A stretch of DNA of 64,000 nt from Bacillus sp. 165 (GCF_017742235.1 NZ_JAGHKQ010000004.1:62001-126000), one strand, 5' to 3'; numbered from the stretch's first letter, positions 38,474-47,677 are shown. Numbers and translations: made by a program. The notes: a model not told the origin generated them from the sequence alone.

Positions 38474-38977
38474 ATGAATTTACAACATGGATGGGAAACC
38501 AGTTTCCTTCAAATTGTACAACAAAGCGAGTTTAAACAAGGTGCTTCTCGAACCCAATTATTGTTTGGAGAAGGAGAAGAAGTTGAAGAGATAGTAGACG
38601 ATTACGATTTTGACGAAATTTTGACAAGAGAGTACGATGAAGAATTACGAGAGGTGATGGGAAATCAGTTGTTTGCGGAAATGGAGACTTATGTATTTGC
38701 CGCTCCTTCACGTGAGAAACTTATTACGTTTATCAACGGCTTAGGCTTTCATTTTCTAGATTGTATAGTGGTGTTCGAAACTATGTTTAACATAGAGAGT
38801 GAATACTTTACAAAGGACATAATTAAAAAAGTCGAAAAGAGGCTTCGTGATTTTCCATATGTTCAAAATGAAACAACGATCTTTGATCTGACATTAGGTG
38901 AGGTTGCAGATGTACTAAACCGTGTGACAGATGGAGAATTGAATTTGCACATTTTATTAGAAGAATACATAAAATAA
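38474..38977 (+). CDS. Unknown protein with acidic central segment
   Basis: 167 residues from ATG 38474, which follows AAAGGAG; an upstream in-frame ATG at 38369 lacks a site. No signal peptide or membrane segment. Residues about 33-60 are very acidic (GEGEEVEEIVDDYDFDEI), the rest is mixed helix and strand with GLGFHFLDCIVVFETMF near 90-106. I do not recognise a family. The gene lies between the methyltransferase gene and a converging small gene, and is closed by a shared terminator. Confidence 0.65.
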   Translation: MNLQHGWETSFLQIVQQSEFKQGASRTQLLFGEGEEVEEIVDDYDFDEILTREYDEELREVMGNQLFAEMETYVFAAPSREKLITFINGLGFHFLDCIVVFETMFNIESEYFTKDIIKKVEKRLRDFPYVQNETTIFDLTLGEVADVLNRVTDGELNLHILLEEYIK

Positions 38978-39008
38978 AGAACGTGAATGCTCACGTTCTT
39001 TATTCTTT
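38976..39008. terminator. Bidirectional terminator between two unknown genes
   Basis: Stem AAAGAACGTGA / TCACGTTCTTT around ATGC; T-rich on both strands. Confidence 0.9.
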
Positions 39009-39318
39009 AGATAACAAGCTTAGAATCTCCCTGTGTTTCGTCTTGCTCAAGTATAGTATTTAGTTTTGCGATACATTGAGTCAGTTTATAAATTCGCTTT
39101 GTTACTTCTTCTAGTTCTGTTATGTTAGCAGTTTCCATTGGATGAACTTGTACGTTGAATCTTTTGAAATGATCACTGTAGGTAATTGTCACATAGTTAT
39201 TCATAAAGTCTGAGTCATTTTGAAAATAAAAATTCTTAAATCCTTTATGATATTCCACATTGTCAAATCCAAATTTGTTTAATTCATGTATTATCTTAAG
39301 AGCTGTTTTTTCTGTCAT
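39007..39318 (-). CDS. Hypothetical small protein
   Basis: 103 residues, soluble, starting MTEKTALKIIHELNKFGFDN, with aromatic-rich strands (GFKNFYFQNDSDF) and a C-terminal helix carrying an acidic end. No recognised family. GAGGGG precedes the ATG. The fold could be a small alpha/beta protein; function unknown. Confidence 0.6.
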   Translation of the reverse strand: MTEKTALKIIHELNKFGFDNVEYHKGFKNFYFQNDSDFMNNYVTITYSDHFKRFNVQVHPMETANITELEEVTKRIYKLTQCIAKLNTILEQDETQGDSKLVI

Positions 39319-39548
39319 TTAAACCCCTCATAAAGAAATTTTTTCCAATAACATTGTTTCATACTTAATTGTAGTGACTTAACTAGCTAAATTCAAGAAA
39401 TCCATCTTCTTTTTACAGTATTTTTAAAGAGAAGAAACATAATAAATGATATTGTAATCAATCGTAATATAAACATTAGATGTACTTTTCATATTTTTGA
39501 GAGAACGAAAATATACATACAGATATAAAAATAAAGAGGTGACGGGAT

Positions 39549-39773
39549 TTGGAATTTGACATTGTAGGGAAAAAAGCATATCTGAAGTATGGACCTCACA
39601 GTTATCAACTTGGAATCATTGGGCGAAATAAACAAGGGAATTCTACAGAGTATTCATTAACCATTGATGATGTGATTCATATTGAAGTAGAATTGAAGGA
39701 ACTTGTACTAGTTGATGTGAGTTTTAAAGATTTTCATGATTGGTGTGAAAAAAATGGGTATATGAGATATTAA
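39549..39773 (+). CDS. Hypothetical 74-residue protein
   Basis: TTG start after AAGAGGTGACG. Sequence MEFDIVGKKAYLKYGPHSYQ onward, beta-rich, no membrane segment, ending WCEKNGYMRY. No family recognised. A hairpin terminator lies about 80 bases downstream, which supports that it is a transcribed unit. Confidence 0.5.
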   Translation: MEFDIVGKKAYLKYGPHSYQLGIIGRNKQGNSTEYSLTIDDVIHIEVELKELVLVDVSFKDFHDWCEKNGYMRY

Positions 39774-39854
39774 TTAGACTCAGCATGGAGTTTTTTAATT
39801 ATCTTATGATAAATTTTTATCAGTCTGCGAATACGCTTCTCGATAAGTCATTGT

Positions 39855-39894
39855 GCCCGTGTTCCATTTAAGAAGACGAAACACGGGCTTTTTA
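39855..39894 (+). terminator. Terminator after the 74-residue gene
   Basis: Stem GCCCGTGTT / AACACGGGC with a loop of about 17 bases and TTTTT on the plus strand. Confidence 0.75.
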
Positions 39895-39901
39895 GTGCTG
39901 T

Positions 39902-40228
39902 TTAACCATTAAATGATTCGAGGTCTTGCTTGAGCTTTTCGAAGGAGGTTTTGTTGGTTTCATAATCACTAACGGGCAGTTCAGATGTATCCTCTAATAA
40001 GGAAAGTGCGTCCTCGTGTAATACACCATATTGTGTCTGAAGTGCAGAAAGAGGCATATATGTTTCAGCCATTGTTGCCGGGGTGCTGTCAGCTTGAGGA
40101 GAATATTGCTTTTGTAACATACTTATGGCTTGTTCGTTACTATAGCCCAAATTTATAAGGTTCTCTAATTCTGCTCTCATATCAAGTGTCCGAACATTTT
40201 CATATGCACTAGGTCCCCAAAAGTTCAT
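39902..40228 (-). CDS. Hypothetical protein with UBA-like helical motif
   Basis: 108 residues. Residues about 18-44 (AELENLINLGYSNEQAISML) look like a three-helix UBA-like fold; the rest is polar with a C-terminal helix. AAAGGAGG precedes the ATG. No family recognised and no neighbour that suggests a role. Located before the tcyP terminator on the same strand. Confidence 0.6.
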   Translation of the reverse strand: MNFWGPSAYENVRTLDMRAELENLINLGYSNEQAISMLQKQYSPQADSTPATMAETYMPLSALQTQYGVLHEDALSLLEDTSELPVSDYETNKTSFEKLKQDLESFNG

Positions 40229-40478
40229 AGTTTTCCTCCTTTCACATGTAGTATATTATATAGCTTCCCATATTAAGGTAACGTATATACATTTTTTTAA
40301 TAAAGGGAACAGAATAACAGTTTTACATATTTGATGTTGAATGAACATTCTTCTGATAAAGAACATCCTTTTATTATTTTATAATATGGTCAAGTAGTGA
40401 AATGAAAAATACGTATGTTTATTAGTTAGAATCAAAGTGATAGTAAAGAACGAGAGTATGGAAAAAGGGAGCGTTAGT

Positions 40479-40513
40479 AAAAAACAGACCACTATATTGT
40501 GGTCTGTTTCATT
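40479..40513 (-). terminator. Terminator of tcyP
   Basis: Minus strand AACAGACCAC / GTGGTCTGTT with TTTTTT following. Confidence 0.88.
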
Positions 40514-40560
40514 TGCCTTGGTCGAATGATGCAAAGTGCTATCAAATAAAAAGCTGTATC

Positions 40561-41958
40561 TTACGCTATGTCACCTTGTTCTAAATCTAGATTTGGGGCA
40601 TTGTATATATCCGCATCCAATTCCCCTAATAATTTACTAGAAATTAGTCCAGATGTCATGGACCCGCTCACATTTAATGCAGTTCTTCCCATATCAATTA
40701 ATGGTTCTACAGAAATTAATAATCCAGCTAAAGCTACTGGCAGATTCATCGTAGAAAGAACAATTAATGCAGCGAAAGTTGCCCCCCCGCCTACACCTGC
40801 AACTCCAAAAGAACTGATGGCAACCACTGCTATTAACATCAGAATAAACCCAGGTTTTGTAGGGTCCATGCCTGCTGTTGGTGCAATCATAACAGCAAGC
40901 ATGGCTGGATAAATACCGGCGCAGCCATTTTGACCAATCGATACCCCAAATGACGCTGCAAAATTGGCAATTCCTTCAGATACACCAAGCTTTTTTGTTT
41001 GCGTACTAATATTTAAAGGCATTGTCCCAGCACTTGTACGTGAAGTGAAGGCGAAGGAGAGAACTGGAAATACCTTTTTTACATATTGAAGTGGATTTAA
41101 GCCTACTAACAGAATGAGCAATAAGTGAATTCCGAACATAATGATAAGTGCTACATACGACGCTATTACAAAATTGCCTAGTTTTAAAATTGCATTAAGG
41201 TCGCTCTCCGCAATGGTTTTTGTCATTAATGCAAGAATACCATAGGGAGTTAAACGTAATACAAGGGTTACCACACGCATCACAACAGCATATACGGATT
41301 CCAGTATGTTACGGAAAAGGGCTGCTTGCTCCGGATTTTTCTTTTGGACACCTAAATAAGCAACACCAATAAAAGCAGCGAAAATCACAACAGCAATAGT
41401 CGAAGTTGAGCGGGCTCCTGTCATGTCTAAGAAGGGATTAGACGGAATCAATTCTAGCACCTTTTGCGGTAGCGGCATATTTTCGATTGTTGGAAGCCTT
41501 TCCTCTAATTGTTGTCCTCGTATTGTTTCTGCATTACCTGCTTGAATGTCAACAGCTTTCAGGTCAAAACCAAGACTGGTAGCGATTCCTATAGCAGCAG
41601 AAACAGCAGTTGTCAGTAACAAAATGCCGATGATGAAGCCGCTTATTTTTCCAAGATTATTAGAAAACTTAAGCTTTGTAAAGGCTGAAATAATGGACAC
41701 CAAGATTAACGGGATAACAACCATTTGCAGCAGTTTAACATATCCGCTGCCGATTAAACTAAACCAACTATTGGATTGAATAATGACTTCTGAGTCAGGC
41801 TTGTAAAATACTTGCAGCAAAAAACCAAATAAAATTCCAATTCCGAGACCCGCAAATACTCTTTTTGTAAAGGACACGTGCTTTTTTTGCATATAATACA
41901 AGAGGCCTACACTTATCAGCATAAAAAATACGTTGAGTCCAATCAAAAATGAGTCCAT
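40561..41958 (-). CDS. tcyP: L-cystine symporter TcyP
   Basis: Membrane carrier of the dicarboxylate/amino acid:cation symporter family, 465 residues with about eight to nine membrane segments and two re-entrant loops. The serine-rich SRTSAGTMPLN motif near 313-323, and SIGQNGCAGIYPA near 342-354 are those of TcyP cystine uptake proteins. AAGGGGGAAG precedes the ATG. It feeds cystine sulfur into the cysteine/methionine pathways found earlier in the window. A CymR-type control is expected from other Bacillus but I saw no clear site. Confidence 0.9.
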   Translation of the reverse strand: MDSFLIGLNVFFMLISVGLLYYMQKKHVSFTKRVFAGLGIGILFGFLLQVFYKPDSEVIIQSNSWFSLIGSGYVKLLQMVVIPLILVSIISAFTKLKFSNNLGKISGFIIGILLLTTAVSAAIGIATSLGFDLKAVDIQAGNAETIRGQQLEERLPTIENMPLPQKVLELIPSNPFLDMTGARSTSTIAVVIFAAFIGVAYLGVQKKNPEQAALFRNILESVYAVVMRVVTLVLRLTPYGILALMTKTIAESDLNAILKLGNFVIASYVALIIMFGIHLLLILLVGLNPLQYVKKVFPVLSFAFTSRTSAGTMPLNISTQTKKLGVSEGIANFAASFGVSIGQNGCAGIYPAMLAVMIAPTAGMDPTKPGFILMLIAVVAISSFGVAGVGGGATFAALIVLSTMNLPVALAGLLISVEPLIDMGRTALNVSGSMTSGLISSKLLGELDADIYNAPNLDLEQGDIA

Positions 41959-42468
41959 TTTCTTCCCCCTTAATTAATAAATGTGAACATAATAAAACAT
42001 ATGGTTTTACTTGGTTATAAAAGTGTTATATTCTTCATTTATCTTTAGATTTTGTTAATTAACTGTATTGATAGTTATCCTCCTTTATGTTTGATGTTGT
42101 AATCAATGCAAGTACTGGTCGTTTCTTCATGAGTGCCTAAGGTTTCCATAGCTTGCTTCAATATATATCTACGTTAGGCAAGCCGTTTTAAGAACGTATA
42201 TAATGTAAAATATAAAATTTTACCTTTATCAATTTGGATTCGTGTAATCGTAATAAACGTTTCTCAAAAGGTTTTAAATCTATCCATTGTCAATGGTTTT
42301 GCTGTTAGGTGTTGCAAATATAATGGTCGTTAGCAATATAAATGCAAGGATTGTAACAAAACATTTAGTAATCTTACAAGCGCAGCTCTTCAAGGTATTC
42401 AATATCTTGAACAACACAACTATTTAACACAGTCTATCTTGTAAGGAGAAGAACGTTTTAAGCAAAAT
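41959..42468. other. Gene-poor stretch upstream of tcyP
   Basis: About 500 AT-rich bases. Several short frames exist on both strands, including a minus-strand hydrophobic run KCFVTILAFILLTTIIF, but none has a ribosome site and a full-length match that I can support. Possibly contains remnants of a lost gene. Confidence 0.5.
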
Positions 42469-42505
42469 AAAAAGAATCCCATAGATATATGGGATTCTTT
42501 TTATT
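42469..42505 (-). terminator. Terminator of the DUF2626 gene
   Basis: Stem AAAAAGAATCCCATA / TATGGGATTCTTTTT; T runs on both strands. Confidence 0.9.
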
Positions 42506-42745
42506 TTATTCCATACCAGGAACCATTAGGAAAGTGGTGTAGTATGTAAATCCGACAAAGAACACAGTTAAATATGCGCCGAAGATATAAATGTACATGC
42601 GTTCTGTTAATTTTAAGTAGCCTAATAAAACAAAGAAGCCTGTTTGACCTAAGAATAATAAAGCAGTAGCATGCATGTGACCTAGATAGAACATCACGGC
42701 GAAAATACCTGTCCAGAAGCCTAACACGCGAAACATACGATCCAT
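42506..42745 (-). CDS. yqgY: DUF2626 small membrane protein YqgY
   Basis: 79 residues with three hydrophobic segments and the conserved start MDRMFRVLGFWTGIFAVMFY, ending MVPGME. This matches DUF2626 (YqgY) proteins of Bacillus. GGGAGGGG precedes the ATG. Role unknown. In Bacillus subtilis yqgY likewise lies close to comG. Confidence 0.85.
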   Translation of the reverse strand: MDRMFRVLGFWTGIFAVMFYLGHMHATALLFLGQTGFFVLLGYLKLTERMYIYIFGAYLTVFFVGFTYYTTFLMVPGME

Positions 42746-43051
42746 AATTTCCCCTCCCTTTTGGACGTATTTTCTATTCTCATATATTATAAATTAAATT
42801 TCTTCCCATTGTAAACATTTACACGAAGAAAACTTGACCTGAAAAAAGGACAATTCACTTCTAAAAAATGGAGACGAAGTGAAAACAATGTTTGATTGCA
42901 TAGTAAGTGCACTGGGTATGAAAGCTTACAAATGTGAGCCTTAATTTTATTGCTAACGCTGCTTTTGAATGAACTAGTAAAGTATCAGAATGTTCTATGG
43001 TGATGAAAATAGACGAGATTCCTCTGATATTCATAAGTTTAACATTAGAAA

Positions 43052-43094
43052 AAAACAGTGTTTTTATACACTGAAAATAAAAAAACACTAGTTT
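43052..43094 (+). promoter_or_regulatory. ComK box (K-box) upstream of comGA
   Basis: AAAA-CAGTG-TTTT at 43052-43064 is a perfect ComK AT-box; AAAA-CACTA-GTTT at 43082-43094 is a second box with one mismatch. The gap is 17 bases, close to the 18-base spacing class known for ComK sites. The comGA start lies about 50 bases further on. Confidence 0.65.
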
Positions 43095-43145
43095 GCGTAT
43101 AGGATTTTTTTTTTGATATACATAAAGAGAAGGAGGAGATGCATA

Positions 43146-44192
43146 GTGGACACTATCGAAAAGCTTGCAAATGAAGTGTTGGATGAAGCCTTTGAGTTAA
43201 AAGCATCGGATATTCATATTGTACCGAGGAGGCAAGACGCAGTCATTCAGCTGCGAATTGGAAAAGATTTGATTAATGTTGAGGTAATTACGAAGGAACA
43301 ATGCGAAAAGCTGGTTTCTCATTTCAAGTTTTTAGCTGCTATGGATATTGGAGAAAAGCGTAAGCCGCAAAATGGAGCATTGGTATTAGATGCTTCAAAT
43401 CGGAGCGTAAGCTTGCGTATGTCAACACTCCCGACTATTAATAACGAAAGCCTTGTTATCCGGATTCACCCTCAGAGTGAGACGCAGCCTCTCTCACAAT
43501 TGTCCTTGTTTCCAAGCTCAGCGAAAACCCTTCTCTCTTTCATCAACCATTCTCATGGACTTGTTATTTTTACAGGGCCAACAGGAAGTGGTAAAACGAC
43601 GACATTGTATTCTTTGTTGGAAACAGCGCGGAAACAATTTAACCGAAGGATTGTGACGTTGGAAGATCCCATTGAGAAAAGAAATGATGGAATATTGCAA
43701 ATTCAAATCAACGAAAAAGCAGGCATTACCTATGCGACTGGTTTGAAGGCAATCTTACGACACGATCCTGATATTATCCTGGTCGGAGAAATACGTGATG
43801 AAGAAACAGCAAAAGCAGCGGTGCGGGCAAGCTTAACGGGACATTTAGTATTAACAACATTGCATACGAAAGATGCAAAAGGAGCGATTCTTCGTTTAAT
43901 CGATTTTAACATTTCAATGCAAGAAATCGAACAATCTCTATTAGGGGTCGCAGCTCAAAGGCTTGTGGAATTGAAATGTCCGTTTTGTAAAGAAAAATGC
44001 TCGCCTTTATGTCAAAAGTTTCGAAAGATTCACCGGTTAAGTGTTTATGAGTTACTCTTTGGTCATTCGTTACATCAGGCTATAAAAGAAGTAAAAGGAG
44101 AGCAAGCAGTCTATCGATATGTCACTTTAGAAAAAGTATTGAAAAAGGGCTATGTACTTGGGTTTATCAAAGAAGATGATATAGGTGTTTAA
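43146..44192 (+). CDS. comGA: Competence pseudopilus ATPase ComGA
   Basis: Traffic ATPase at the inner membrane that drives assembly of the transformation pseudopilus. 348 residues from a GTG at 43146 that follows AAGGAGGAG; an in-frame TTG at 43113 lacks a site. Walker A GPTGSGKTTT near 144-153, Walker B in PDIILVGEIRD, and a C-terminal tetracysteine CPFCKEKCSPLC. First gene of comGA-GG, behind a ComK box. The gene overlaps or abuts comGB. Confidence 0.94.
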   Translation: MDTIEKLANEVLDEAFELKASDIHIVPRRQDAVIQLRIGKDLINVEVITKEQCEKLVSHFKFLAAMDIGEKRKPQNGALVLDASNRSVSLRMSTLPTINNESLVIRIHPQSETQPLSQLSLFPSSAKTLLSFINHSHGLVIFTGPTGSGKTTTLYSLLETARKQFNRRIVTLEDPIEKRNDGILQIQINEKAGITYATGLKAILRHDPDIILVGEIRDEETAKAAVRASLTGHLVLTTLHTKDAKGAILRLIDFNISMQEIEQSLLGVAAQRLVELKCPFCKEKCSPLCQKFRKIHRLSVYELLFGHSLHQAIKEVKGEQAVYRYVTLEKVLKKGYVLGFIKEDDIGV

Positions 44193-45225
44193 ACACAAGG
44201 GAAGGAGGTGGTGCATAAAAGAACAAGCTGTATTTTTGAAACAACTTGGTCAATTGCTTGAAAAAGGATATGCTTTTTTACATGCATTAGAATTTTTACA
44301 AATTCAATTATCCCAAGAAAAACAACAGGATATTCAAGTGGCGATTGATGCTTTGAAAAACGGAGACAGTTTGTATAAAGTTTTTTGCAGAATGCAAATG
44401 CATTCTGACTTATTGAGCTATTTATATTTTTCTGAGCGTCACGGTGATATTGCTTTTGCATTGCAAAAAGGGAGCGTGTTATTAAGCAGAAAGCAAAAAA
44501 GGAAAGAAGAATTAAAGAAAATACTGCGGTACCCTATTTTTTTAAGCATATTTTTGCTTTTTATTTTCATTATCTTTCATACGGTTTTACTTCCTCAATT
44601 TACAGCCTTGTATACAGGGTTTCAGGAAAAGCCCTCTCCTATTATAATTTTGCTCCTAACTTTCATCAAACTAGTACCTGTTTTGTTAGGTGCTGTGGTT
44701 TTTCTGTTCCTGTTCATGAGCATTGGTTATTGGTGGTACTTCAAAAAAATGTCTCCAATAAAGCAAATGAATTTCCTTTTAAAGATACCCGGAATAAAAC
44801 GATTATGCCTTTCACTTAACTCACAATATTTTGCTTCTCAATTAAGTATTCTTCTGTCTTCTGGTTTGTCTGTATTAGAAGCATTGGCGCTTATAGAAAG
44901 GCAAAATCATCACCCATTTTTTCAATATGAAGCAAGCTGCATTAAGCAAATGCTCATTAATGGAGAGGCGTTAGAAACTGTAATAGAAGCTCGGGGATAC
45001 TTTGAAGCACAGTTAGCTTATGTCATTATGCATGGACAAGCTAACGGCACTTTGGCAAATGAATTATCGGATTATAGCGAAATAATAGTTGAAAGGCTAG
45101 AAGGGAGTATAAATACGTTATTTACTGTTATTCAGCCTATCATATTTGCTGCTGTGGGTATTACGGTTATGATTTTATATTTATCCATGATGCTCCCGAT
45201 GTTTAAAATGATTCACTCGATATAA
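44185..45225 (+). CDS. comGB: Competence pseudopilus membrane protein ComGB
   Basis: Polytopic platform protein of the GspF/PilC family, 346 residues if begun at the GTG 44185, with membrane segments near 125-145, 165-190 and 315-340. Start is uncertain: the strong ribosome site AAGGAGGTG at 44203-44211 points to 44215, where the in-frame codon is ATA, not ATG. GTG 44185 overlaps the end of comGA but has only a poor site. Family N-termini resemble the sequence from the ATA on (KEQAVFLKQLGQLLE). Confidence 0.88.
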   Translation: MFKHKGRRWCIKEQAVFLKQLGQLLEKGYAFLHALEFLQIQLSQEKQQDIQVAIDALKNGDSLYKVFCRMQMHSDLLSYLYFSERHGDIAFALQKGSVLLSRKQKRKEELKKILRYPIFLSIFLLFIFIIFHTVLLPQFTALYTGFQEKPSPIIILLLTFIKLVPVLLGAVVFLFLFMSIGYWWYFKKMSPIKQMNFLLKIPGIKRLCLSLNSQYFASQLSILLSSGLSVLEALALIERQNHHPFFQYEASCIKQMLINGEALETVIEARGYFEAQLAYVIMHGQANGTLANELSDYSEIIVERLEGSINTLFTVIQPIIFAAVGITVMILYLSMMLPMFKMIHSI

Positions 45226-45239
45226 GGAGGAATAATTTG

Positions 45240-45548
45240 ATGAATGAGAAGGGATTTACGCTATTGGAAATGCTGCTAGTGATGCTGGTCATATCGGTGC
45301 TGCTGCTGCTTATTATCCCAAATGTTGTTACGCAACGCAGTGCGGTCCAAAGTAAAGGCTGTGAAGCGTTGATTAAATCTGTTGAAGCGCAAGCACAAGC
45401 ATATGAACTTGAGCATAATAAGTTTCCTTCAATTGGTGAACTGAAAAACGGCAATTATATTGCAACAGAAACATGTCCTGATGGAAGAGAGTTAGTTGTA
45501 GATACAACAACCGGGGCTGTATCTGCAACAAGTCCAACCTCCCCATGA
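45240..45548 (+). CDS. comGC: Major competence pseudopilin ComGC
   Basis: Major subunit of the transformation pseudopilus, processed by ComC. The prepilin site is KG-FTLLEM with Glu5, followed by a hydrophobic helix. Two cysteines (GCEAL and ETCPDG) can form the intramolecular disulfide known in Bacillus subtilis ComGC. 102 residues from ATG 45240 after GGAGGA; TTG at 45237 is an alternative. It overlaps comGD by four bases. Confidence 0.93.
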   Translation: MNEKGFTLLEMLLVMLVISVLLLLIIPNVVTQRSAVQSKGCEALIKSVEAQAQAYELEHNKFPSIGELKNGNYIATETCPDGRELVVDTTTGAVSATSPTSP

Positions 45549-45991
45549 TTTATATAAGGAGTGAGGATGGCTTTACCTTACTTGAAATGCTTTTGGTTTT
45601 ATTTGTTGTTTCTTTGCTTAGCGGACTAGCTTACGTTAATCTTATCCCGCTATACGAAGGAAAGAAAGCCGAACAATTTTTTGAACAATTGAATGAGGAT
45701 ATTTTGTTTATGCAGGAATTAGCGATGAGTACAAGTGAAAGAACAAATTTGCAATGGTTTCCGCAATCTCATCGATATATTATTCAGCAAACTTATGAAG
45801 AAGGTCCTCTCCTTAGCCGCTATTATGATAAAAAGATTCGGGTGGACTTACACACCTTTCCCAGCATTATGACGTATTCGGGTAAGGGCAATATTAATCG
45901 AGGAGGCACAATTTATGTGTACTATAAACAGAAAACGTATAAGATTGTGTTTCAATTAGGAAAGGGTCGTTTTTATTATAATGAGATATGA
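45545..45991 (+). CDS. comGD: Minor pseudopilin ComGD
   Basis: 148-residue minor pseudopilin with the prepilin motif DG-FTLLEM at about residues 8-14 and a hydrophobic N-terminal helix. The ATG overlaps the comGC stop (ATGA), so translation is coupled. The C-terminal half is beta-rich as in type II pseudopilins. Confidence 0.9.
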   Translation: MIYIRSEDGFTLLEMLLVLFVVSLLSGLAYVNLIPLYEGKKAEQFFEQLNEDILFMQELAMSTSERTNLQWFPQSHRYIIQQTYEEGPLLSRYYDKKIRVDLHTFPSIMTYSGKGNINRGGTIYVYYKQKTYKIVFQLGKGRFYYNEI

Positions 45992-46319
45992 AAGGGGATA
46001 TATTTTAGTAGAGATGATAACGGCTCTCGGTATTTTAGTAATTATTTGCTGTGTTCTCTTTCCGCAAACGGTATATATTCTTCAAGAACGTAAAAACATA
46101 CAATTTTTGCAAACGGCGACCATTCTTCTTAAAGAAGAGGTATTTTCTGTAACTGAAACAACTGATTTTCCTGTTTCAAAAATAAGAATGGTTGAGAATA
46201 AAGAGTTTGTCTTTACATGGATACGAACAATCGAAGAAACTGGTACTACTGCCTGTGTTCAATGGCAAGACGCAAAGAATCGGGAGATGAAGAGGTGTAA
46301 GGATGTTAAAGCTTCTTAA
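45981..46319 (+). CDS. comGE: Minor pseudopilin ComGE
   Basis: 112 residues with the prepilin motif RG-YILVEM and one N-terminal membrane helix (ALGILVIICCVLFPQTVYIL). It overlaps comGD by 11 bases and comGF by 17 bases. Identification rests on position in the operon and the motif, since ComGE is poorly conserved. Confidence 0.85.
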   Translation: MRYERGYILVEMITALGILVIICCVLFPQTVYILQERKNIQFLQTATILLKEEVFSVTETTDFPVSKIRMVENKEFVFTWIRTIEETGTTACVQWQDAKNREMKRCKDVKAS

Positions 46320-46746
46320 AGAACAAGCCGCTTTTACATTGATTGAGCTCCTTCTAACCCTCTCTATTTCTTGTATGATACTTCTCATTACGCCGCGACT
46401 ACAGCCTTTTTTATTCCCTATGTATGATCAAAACGGGATGAATGTATTTGAATGGAATGTTTTTCTGAAACAGGCAGAAATTGAATTTCGTGAGGCACGC
46501 TCCTTAGAAAAGGAATCGACACAACTTCAATTACGTTCCCAGACTAACGAACTAATCACATACCGTATGAATGGAATGAGATTGATTCGTCAAATTAATA
46601 ATTCAGGGTATGAGATATTGCTTCAAAATATTAGAAGTGCAACGTTTGAATCACATGGCAATAGACTAGCTATAACCGTTGTTGATGTTAAGAATAAGAT
46701 ATACACAAGAGTTATCACAAGATTTCATGGGGTTGAGAGAGAGTGA
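46303..46746 (+). CDS. comGF: Minor pseudopilin ComGF
   Basis: 147 residues with AAFTLIELLLTLSISCMILL as prepilin-like start; the glycine before the cleavage point is replaced by Ala. The C-terminal part matches ComGF in layout (ITYRMNGMRLIRQ). It overlaps comGG by four bases (GTGA). Confidence 0.87.
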   Translation: MLKLLKEQAAFTLIELLLTLSISCMILLITPRLQPFLFPMYDQNGMNVFEWNVFLKQAEIEFREARSLEKESTQLQLRSQTNELITYRMNGMRLIRQINNSGYEILLQNIRSATFESHGNRLAITVVDVKNKIYTRVITRFHGVERE

Positions 46747-47123
46747 AAAATGAAAAAGGGTTTTCGTTGCCTGTTACCATTGTTTTTTCATTGATTATTA
46801 TCTCTTTCTTTATGCACCAAACAAACCTTTTGTTGCTGGAAAAAAGATTTTATGCTGAGAGCGAGGAGATAGTAGCATTAGATATTCTCATGCATAATGC
46901 GATTCTGGATTTTAAAAGTACTCTAAACTCCTTTGAAGCGAAAAAAGAAATGGTATTTCAATATGAAGATGGTACAGTTGCTGTATTCCATTCTTCAAAC
47001 TCAATTTCAGAAATTTTAGAGGTAACTGTTAAATGTACGACTGTGAAGAATAGAAAATATGAGATACAATTTGAATACAATCAGGCAACGAATCAGATTA
47101 TGAACTGGAAAGAAATGAGGTGA
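46743..47123 (+). CDS. comGG: Minor pseudopilin ComGG
   Basis: 126 residues from GTG 46743. Start KNEKGFSLPVTIVFSLIIIS resembles a prepilin but lacks the Glu at position 5, as in other ComGG proteins. Last gene of the comG operon; aroK begins four bases after it, so transcription may continue into aroK. Confidence 0.85.
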   Translation: MKNEKGFSLPVTIVFSLIIISFFMHQTNLLLLEKRFYAESEEIVALDILMHNAILDFKSTLNSFEAKKEMVFQYEDGTVAVFHSSNSISEILEVTVKCTTVKNRKYEIQFEYNQATNQIMNWKEMR

Positions 47124-47127
47124 AGGT

Positions 47128-47625
47128 ATGCAACCGATATATATAACCGGATTCATGGGAGCAGGGAAAACGACTGTTGGGAAAGCATTGAGTGCACAGT
47201 GGCAAGTACCGGTTATCGATACGGATAAATACTTAGAACAAAAGCTGCAAAAGAAAATTGTGGATATATTTCAAGAAGAGGGGGAAGAGCAGTTTCGCCT
47301 ATACGAAAGCACGATACTTCACTCGCTTCCTACTCAAGATGTAATCATTACTACAGGAGGGGGGACAGTCATCAAGGAGGAAAACCGAAAGTGGATGAAA
47401 GAACATGGAATTGTTATTTATCTATACTGTGATCCAGCTGTAATTACAAAAAGGCTACAACATGATAATACAAGACCGCTCTTTAATCAGGATGATATCG
47501 ACTCGTTTATTACATTATTTCATACAAGGCAATCCTTTTATGAGGACGCGCATTTTAGTATTGATACGACAAACAAACAGCCAGCAGAGGTCATTGATGA
47601 GATAGAGAAGAAGTTTAAAATATAA
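47128..47625 (+). CDS. aroK: Shikimate kinase AroK
   Basis: Phosphorylates shikimate with ATP in aromatic amino acid synthesis. 165 residues; P-loop GFMGAGKTTVGKAL near 8-21, shikimate-binding Asp in DTDKYLE, and the GGGTV motif near 77-81. GAGGTGAAG precedes the ATG, and the gap to comGG is only four bases. Same neighbourhood as in Bacillus subtilis, where aroK follows comGG. Confidence 0.93.
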   Translation: MQPIYITGFMGAGKTTVGKALSAQWQVPVIDTDKYLEQKLQKKIVDIFQEEGEEQFRLYESTILHSLPTQDVIITTGGGTVIKEENRKWMKEHGIVIYLYCDPAVITKRLQHDNTRPLFNQDDIDSFITLFHTRQSFYEDAHFSIDTTNKQPAEVIDEIEKKFKI

Positions 47626-47677
47626 TCTGATGGGTATACTAAGCACTTAGAAAGATTATTATTGGTGGTGATATAGT

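Noticed and set aside
41959..42468. Possible pseudogene upstream of tcyP
   Set aside because: Short hydrophobic and polar frames exist but none matches a family well enough to name.
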